NCBI RefSeq assembly: GCF_003859795.1
Contig: NZ_RQYI01000024.1
Location: 1-38,823 of the forward strand
Direction: 5' to 3'
Origin: Alloprevotella sp. OH1205_COT-284
Lineage (GTDB): Bacteria > Bacteroidota > Bacteroidia > Bacteroidales > Bacteroidaceae
DNA: 38,823 nt
In this document: piece after piece, positions 35,058-38,823 of the stretch
Numbering within the stretch: position 1 is the first letter of the stretch
Layout of the letters: every line of letters begins with the position of its first letter
Translations under genes and position numbers: made by a program
The notes under the pieces: generated by a model
What the model was told of the DNA's origin: nothing
Databases searched by the model: none
Seen by the model: the letters and a program-made list of their open reading frames with translations, nothing else

Positions 35058-35672
35058 ATGTCTCAAAACGTCATTCTTGCAGATGCCGAATATTTGGATC
35101 ATGTGGCATTTGATTTAATCGTCAATTTCGAACGCATACTCGGGCGGCGCATTCCACCCGCCGATCTCCCCCTATGGTTAGACTGCATCGCCCTCGACGG
35201 AGGTTTGCAAGCGGGAGACCATGCCACGCAAGTGGCTTTTATCCACTCAAAAGGCAAACAACGGTTTGAGCATTTTCAGCCGGCCGACTTCGAGGCCGAA
35301 CTCAACGGAAAGGCTTTCCGTGACGAACTTGGCGAATTTGCCTTTTTATTATTGCCGGTCGAACCGTTGGTCAGTCGGGAGGAGTTTGTCATTCAAGCCT
35401 TCGAAGCCCTTTTACTCGATCCGAAAGTGGAGCGCATTATGGTGATTGCCGACTTCGACGGTCGAACCGAAGAAAGCGTATATCTCACAAAGCGCATCAA
35501 GCAAATGTGCCAAACGCCGCCCCGTCCCGAAAGTGACGACGCCTCTGCCCTTCCGCCCAAAAAGATCACTCTTTTCTCCATGGAACCTCTCTCCGGACGC
35601 GGTTTTTCGTCGGAAATACTCGGCTACTCCCTGACGGCCGCCCTCGGAGTACAAGGCAGCGAATTTCAATAA
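35058..35672 (+). CDS. conserved Bacteroidales protein (DUF6621-like)
   Basis: A 204-residue soluble protein without signal peptide. The N-terminus (ILADAEYLDHVAFDLIVNFERILGRRIPPADLPLWLDCIALDGGL) and C-terminus (ITLFSMEPLSGRGFSSEILGYSLTAALGVQ) resemble a Bacteroidales-restricted family that I recall as DUF6621. No catalytic motif is recognisable; an alpha/beta fold is likely. It sits 5 bp after the PD40 lipoprotein gene, so the two are co-transcribed, and 190 bp before the amidase gene. Confidence 0.72.
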   Translation: MSQNVILADAEYLDHVAFDLIVNFERILGRRIPPADLPLWLDCIALDGGLQAGDHATQVAFIHSKGKQRFEHFQPADFEAELNGKAFRDELGEFAFLLLPVEPLVSREEFVIQAFEALLLDPKVERIMVIADFDGRTEESVYLTKRIKQMCQTPPRPESDDASALPPKKITLFSMEPLSGRGFSSEILGYSLTAALGVQGSEFQ

Positions 35673-35832
35673 ACTCCCGACGTGAGAGGACGGTTTGCGC
35701 CGGACATGGTCTTTGGCGCACGAAACTCCTCTGATGTGCTCTTTTATTTATTCATATTTTCATTCTTGAACTTCTCAATTCAAAAGACCGTCAAAAAAGA
35801 ACCGGAGATACGATTATCTGAAAAAAAAGGCG

Positions 35833-35840
35833 TATTTTTG
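35833..35840 (+). promoter_or_regulatory. -7 box for amidase-mlaD operon
   Basis: TATTTTTG followed by C, 22 nt before the amidase ATG, so the leader would be very short (about 15-17 nt). No clear -33 element is present. Confidence 0.5.
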
Positions 35841-35862
35841 CCCCAAACTCACGAAAAAGCCT

Positions 35863-37356
35863 ATGACTTATCATCATAACAAAATGGCCGGCACGGTTCG
35901 CCTCCTCTTTGCCTTTTTGTTTTTCGGCTTCTGCGCTTTCTTTCAAAACGCGGAAGCTCATCTTGTTTCCCGACGTTTCACGTTGGTCATCGATCCCGGT
36001 CATGGGGGAAAAGACGACGGTGCAGTGGGCACATTGACCAAGGAAAAAGACATCAATCTCAGAGTCGCATTGGCTTTCGGAAAATTGGTCGAAACGCATT
36101 GTCCCGACGTGAAGGTCGTCTACACGAGAAGCACCGACAAATTCGTGCCTCTGCAAGAGCGTGCCGACATAGCCAATCGCAACAAAGCCGACTTGTTTAT
36201 CTCCATACACACCAACTCTGTTGTTTCCAACAAAAACAATGTTTACGGAGCCGAAACCTACTCCCTCGGAATGCACCGCTCATCTGAAAATTTGGAAGTG
36301 GCCAAACGAGAAAACAGTGTCATCACCTTAGAAAGCAACTATAAAAAAACATATAGCAACTTCGATCCGAAAAAGGCCGAAAGCTACATCATCTTTGAAT
36401 TGCTTCAAGATCAAAACATGAAGCAAAGCGTAGATTTGGCTTCGTGCATCCAGCGACAGTATTCCTTTCAAGGACGCAAAAACAAAGGAGTGAAGCAATC
36501 CGGATTTCTTGTTTTGCGCGCCACGTCCATGCCCTCCGTTCTGACGGAATTGGGTTTCATCAGTCATGCGGAAGAAGAGCGTTTCATGCACTCCAACGAA
36601 GGGGTCAAGACATTGAGCAAAGCCTTATTCGATGGTTTCCAAACCTATCGTCGTCGCAATTCCGGTGTGGCAACGGTTGATCCGTCGGAAACAGACCTCC
36701 CCAAACCCGACGCCGAACCGACGCCGCCCACCGTTTCTGCAACCGACGAACCGCCTTTGATGGCAGAAGTCGTTCCGGTGAAAACGCGCCCTTTTCGCCC
36801 CCAAGCATCTTCCGCAGCGACAGCAGAAGAAAACACTTCCGCAACAAGTGTAGCTCCAACCTCGCCCGCCTCCCCCGAAACAACATCATCTTTGAAAGAA
36901 ACATCGGCCTCGAAAAAAACACCGGCAGCAACTTCCGTATGTGTGCTCCCTTCCACCTCTTCCACAACCGCCGCCCCTCAACCGAAATTAGTTGAAGCGC
37001 CACCCGTTGCCGGTGTTGAGAGTTCCCACCTTCCCAAGACAGAGGTTTCGCCGACGGCTTTCTCCCCTTCCATTCCGATTTTCAAAGTGCAACTGCTCAC
37101 TTCCGATCGTCTATTACCGCCCGGCGATCGAAACTTCAACGGGATTTCCCCCGTAGAACACTATGGAGAAGCCGGAAATTACAGATATACACACGGTGAA
37201 ACCACCAACTACAAAGACGCCAAGCAAATCAGGAAAAACGTGTCGGAAGCCTTTCCGCAAGCCTTTATCGTAGCATTTTTGGATGGAAAACGAATTGAAC
37301 TCCACAGAGCCATTCGTCTTGCGCAAGCCTCCGCTTCACCACAACAAAAGAAATGA
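35863..37356 (+). CDS. N-acetylmuramoyl-L-alanine amidase (Amidase_3) with C-terminal SPOR-like domain
   Basis: A 497-residue exported zinc amidase that cleaves the bond between muramic acid and the stem peptide of peptidoglycan. A signal peptide covers about residues 1-32. Zinc ligands and catalytic residues are visible: His47 in DPGHGG, Glu63, His118 in SIHTNS, and Glu231 in LTELGF. An insert (about 135-190) lies between the last two. A Pro/Thr/Ser/Ala-rich linker of about 135 residues (265-405) leads to a SPOR-like domain (IFKVQLLTS...EAFPQAFIVAFLDGKRIEL). It overlaps mlaD by ATGA. ATG 35884 is an alternative start. Confidence 0.93.
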   Translation: MTYHHNKMAGTVRLLFAFLFFGFCAFFQNAEAHLVSRRFTLVIDPGHGGKDDGAVGTLTKEKDINLRVALAFGKLVETHCPDVKVVYTRSTDKFVPLQERADIANRNKADLFISIHTNSVVSNKNNVYGAETYSLGMHRSSENLEVAKRENSVITLESNYKKTYSNFDPKKAESYIIFELLQDQNMKQSVDLASCIQRQYSFQGRKNKGVKQSGFLVLRATSMPSVLTELGFISHAEEERFMHSNEGVKTLSKALFDGFQTYRRRNSGVATVDPSETDLPKPDAEPTPPTVSATDEPPLMAEVVPVKTRPFRPQASSAATAEENTSATSVAPTSPASPETTSSLKETSASKKTPAATSVCVLPSTSSTTAAPQPKLVEAPPVAGVESSHLPKTEVSPTAFSPSIPIFKVQLLTSDRLLPPGDRNFNGISPVEHYGEAGNYRYTHGETTNYKDAKQIRKNVSEAFPQAFIVAFLDGKRIELHRAIRLAQASASPQQKK

Positions 37357-38285
37357 TCATGAAAAAACTCTCCAATGAGGTGAAAATCGCTCTCACGGCC
37401 ATAGTTGCCGTGGCTTTGCTTTTTATCGGCCTCAACTTTCTGAAAGGCATCAATGTTTTTGAATCGAGCAATTCCTACTACGTCAAGTTCAAAGACGTGA
37501 AAGGTTTGGCCGTTTCCAATGCCGTTTACGCCAACGGTTATCCTGTCGGCATCGTTCGCGAAATCGACTACAACTATGCCGAAAATTCGGGAGTTGTGGT
37601 GCGCATCGAGTTGGACACCGAAATGAAAGTGCCTCGCAACACGACGGCAGAATTGGAACTCGCCATCATGGGAGGCGTGACCATGAACCTCATCCTTGGC
37701 AACAATCCCACCGATCACATCGCACCCTACGACACCATTTCGGGAGGGCTTTATCAAGGAGCCATGGACAAGGCCGCCGCCATGATACCGACTGTGGAGC
37801 GAATGTTGCCGAAGCTCGACAGCATTCTGACTCATTTGAACGTGATCGCGGGCGACCCCTCTCTGCGCCAATCCCTGCAAAACGCCGCGGTCATATCGGA
37901 AAACCTAAAAACCACGACAGCCCAACTCGATCGAATGATGAATGGCGAAATTCCCCGCATGATTGCCAATCTCGACAAAACGGCCGAACATGCGGCCAAC
38001 ATTACCAACGACATTGCCCAAGCCGATCTCGGAGAAACGATCAGAGAGGTCAATAGCACGTTGAGTCATGTGCAACGCTTTTCGGGACAGCTCACCGAAA
38101 CCATGAAGGAAGTACACGAAAAGCTCCACAATCCCGACAACAATCTCGGAGCGTTTCTCAGCGACAGAAAGCTCTACGATCGCTTAAACAACACTGTTTC
38201 AAATGCCGACAGCTTAATGATCGATCTCAAAGCGCATCCGAAGCGGTACGTTCATTTTTCTATCTTCGGCCGTAAAAAACAGTGA
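37353..38285 (+). CDS. mlaD: MlaD-type MCE domain protein
   Basis: A 310-residue protein with one N-terminal membrane anchor (about 11-30) and an MCE domain (about 38-120: YYVKFKDVKGLAVSNAVYANGYPVGIVREI ... VPRNTTAELELAIMGGVTMNLILG). The rest is helical, with heptad-like segments. MCE proteins form periplasmic rings for phospholipid transport with an MlaE/MlaF ABC transporter, which is not encoded here. It is translationally coupled to the amidase (4-nt overlap). ATG 37359 is a possible start two codons later. Confidence 0.9.
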   Translation: MIMKKLSNEVKIALTAIVAVALLFIGLNFLKGINVFESSNSYYVKFKDVKGLAVSNAVYANGYPVGIVREIDYNYAENSGVVVRIELDTEMKVPRNTTAELELAIMGGVTMNLILGNNPTDHIAPYDTISGGLYQGAMDKAAAMIPTVERMLPKLDSILTHLNVIAGDPSLRQSLQNAAVISENLKTTTAQLDRMMNGEIPRMIANLDKTAEHAANITNDIAQADLGETIREVNSTLSHVQRFSGQLTETMKEVHEKLHNPDNNLGAFLSDRKLYDRLNNTVSNADSLMIDLKAHPKRYVHFSIFGRKKQ

Positions 38286-38431
38286 TCTGTATCGGCGTCC
38301 GATAAAAACTGCCGATTTCTCGGAAAAATCTTTTGTCGAACACCATAAATGACACCTACAGAAAACCTTTCTTTCAGAAAGCCGTGTCAAAATCTCACAC
38401 TCTCCCATATCCGAACTTTATTTGTAAAGAG

Positions 38432-38472
38432 CAACCGCCATCAAAGAGCCGAAAACTCTATGATAGCGGTTG
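38432..38472 (+). terminator. terminator downstream of mlaD
   Basis: CAACCGCCATCAAAGAG (38432-38448) pairs with 38456-38472 around CCGAAAA, with two mismatches, and is followed by TCTTTTA. It lies about 150 nt past the mlaD stop. Confidence 0.7.
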
Positions 38473-38578
38473 TCTTTTACGGATTTCGAGGACTGTAAAC
38501 CAAGCTTCCGTAAGGAAGTGCCTCCATAATGGTTAGACGAGAGCCAACTTTCCCGATGTGGTGGTTTGAGAAATTAAT

Positions 38579-38823
38579 ATTGTAATAATTAGCTATATAT
38601 AAAGGAGTTTGAGAAAAGCATTATTAGCGCAATTCTTATGGGTCTTCCGGAATTTGGAGTGATGGACTTAATTGTCTGAAATTCTCATATGTACATGTGT
38701 ACCTGCTTTCGTAACTCCCTATATATTAGAGATTCCTAAAACACAAAGTCATAAATTGGGCACATCAGAACTTGATGTTTATAACCTATTGTAATAATTA
38801 GGTAATTAGCTATATATAAAGGA
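38579..38823. repeat. A/T-rich direct repeat at the right edge
   Basis: ATTGTAATAATTA followed by GCTATATATAAAGGA occurs at 38579-38606. It recurs at 38788-38823 with an extra GGTAATTA between the two halves (38801-38808), and is then cut by the window end. About 180 bp of unrelated sequence separates the copies. The true repeat may extend beyond the window. Confidence 0.75.

Larger units (their letters stand above)
38286..38823. other. gene-free right edge
   Basis: No credible gene in 538 bp. It holds the mlaD terminator (38432-38472) and a direct repeat (38579-38606 and 38788-38823). After about 38560 the sequence becomes markedly A/T-rich compared with the coding block, which may indicate the edge of an accessory region. 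Confidence 0.6.

Overview
The window looks like a chromosomal segment of a Bacteroidota bacterium, order Bacteroidales; Prevotellaceae is my best guess, with low certainty. The evidence is a short primary sigma factor without region 1.1, several promoters of the TTTG-N20-TAnnTTTG type, many lipoproteins with a Cys lipobox, a TamL/TamB pair in which TamL is a lipoprotein, a C10 (streptopain-type) protease, secreted proteins ending in a YDLxGR...NGKK tail, and Bacteroidales-only families (DUF6057-like, DUF4476-like). Base composition is near 50% GC by eye. I found no rRNA, no tRNA, no intact transposase and no cas gene. Function calls come from reading motifs; no database search was possible.

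Layout. 1-3.3 kb: rpoD (minus) and a RelA/SpoT homologue (plus) diverge from a shared 198-bp promoter region. 3.5-6.2 kb: a carboxy(nor)spermidine synthase-like gene and purA (both minus). 6.5-8.2 kb: a large FAD-dependent dehydrogenase (plus). 8.9-18 kb: a minus-strand run in the order DUF1934-like, M20 peptidase, tamB, tamL, with short or overlapping junctions; tamB and tamL should make an envelope-spanning translocation/assembly module. 18.2-20.7 kb: C10 protease and ksgA (minus). 20.8-23.3 kb: a flippase-like membrane protein and pepD (plus, overlapping by 4 nt), ended by a strong terminator. 23.5-25.2 kb: merR-like gene then radA (minus). 26-30.9 kb: a 1325-residue secreted glycoside hydrolase and a DUF4476-like lipoprotein (minus). 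31.8-38.3 kb: a plus-strand envelope block with a DUF6057-like membrane protein, a PD40/TolB-like lipoprotein carrying a CxxCH motif, a Bacteroidales-specific protein, an N-acetylmuramoyl-L-alanine amidase and an MlaD-type lipid-transport protein.

The most unusual material is between genes. (1) Two copies of a structured element of about 390 bp, at 8338-8726 and 25536-25925, lie in opposite orientation 17 kb apart; they share blocks, a conserved hairpin and one identical alternating-GC end. (2) A 21-bp degenerate tandem repeat occurs as eight units at 18025-18192 and three units at 25454-25516, the latter next to the second element. (3) About 440 bp at 30917-31355 is a diverged copy of 20444-20896, carrying the first ~100 codons of ksgA, the divergent promoter region and the first 13 codons of the neighbouring gene. 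(4) Both window edges fall in short direct repeats, so these may be contig ends caused by repeats.
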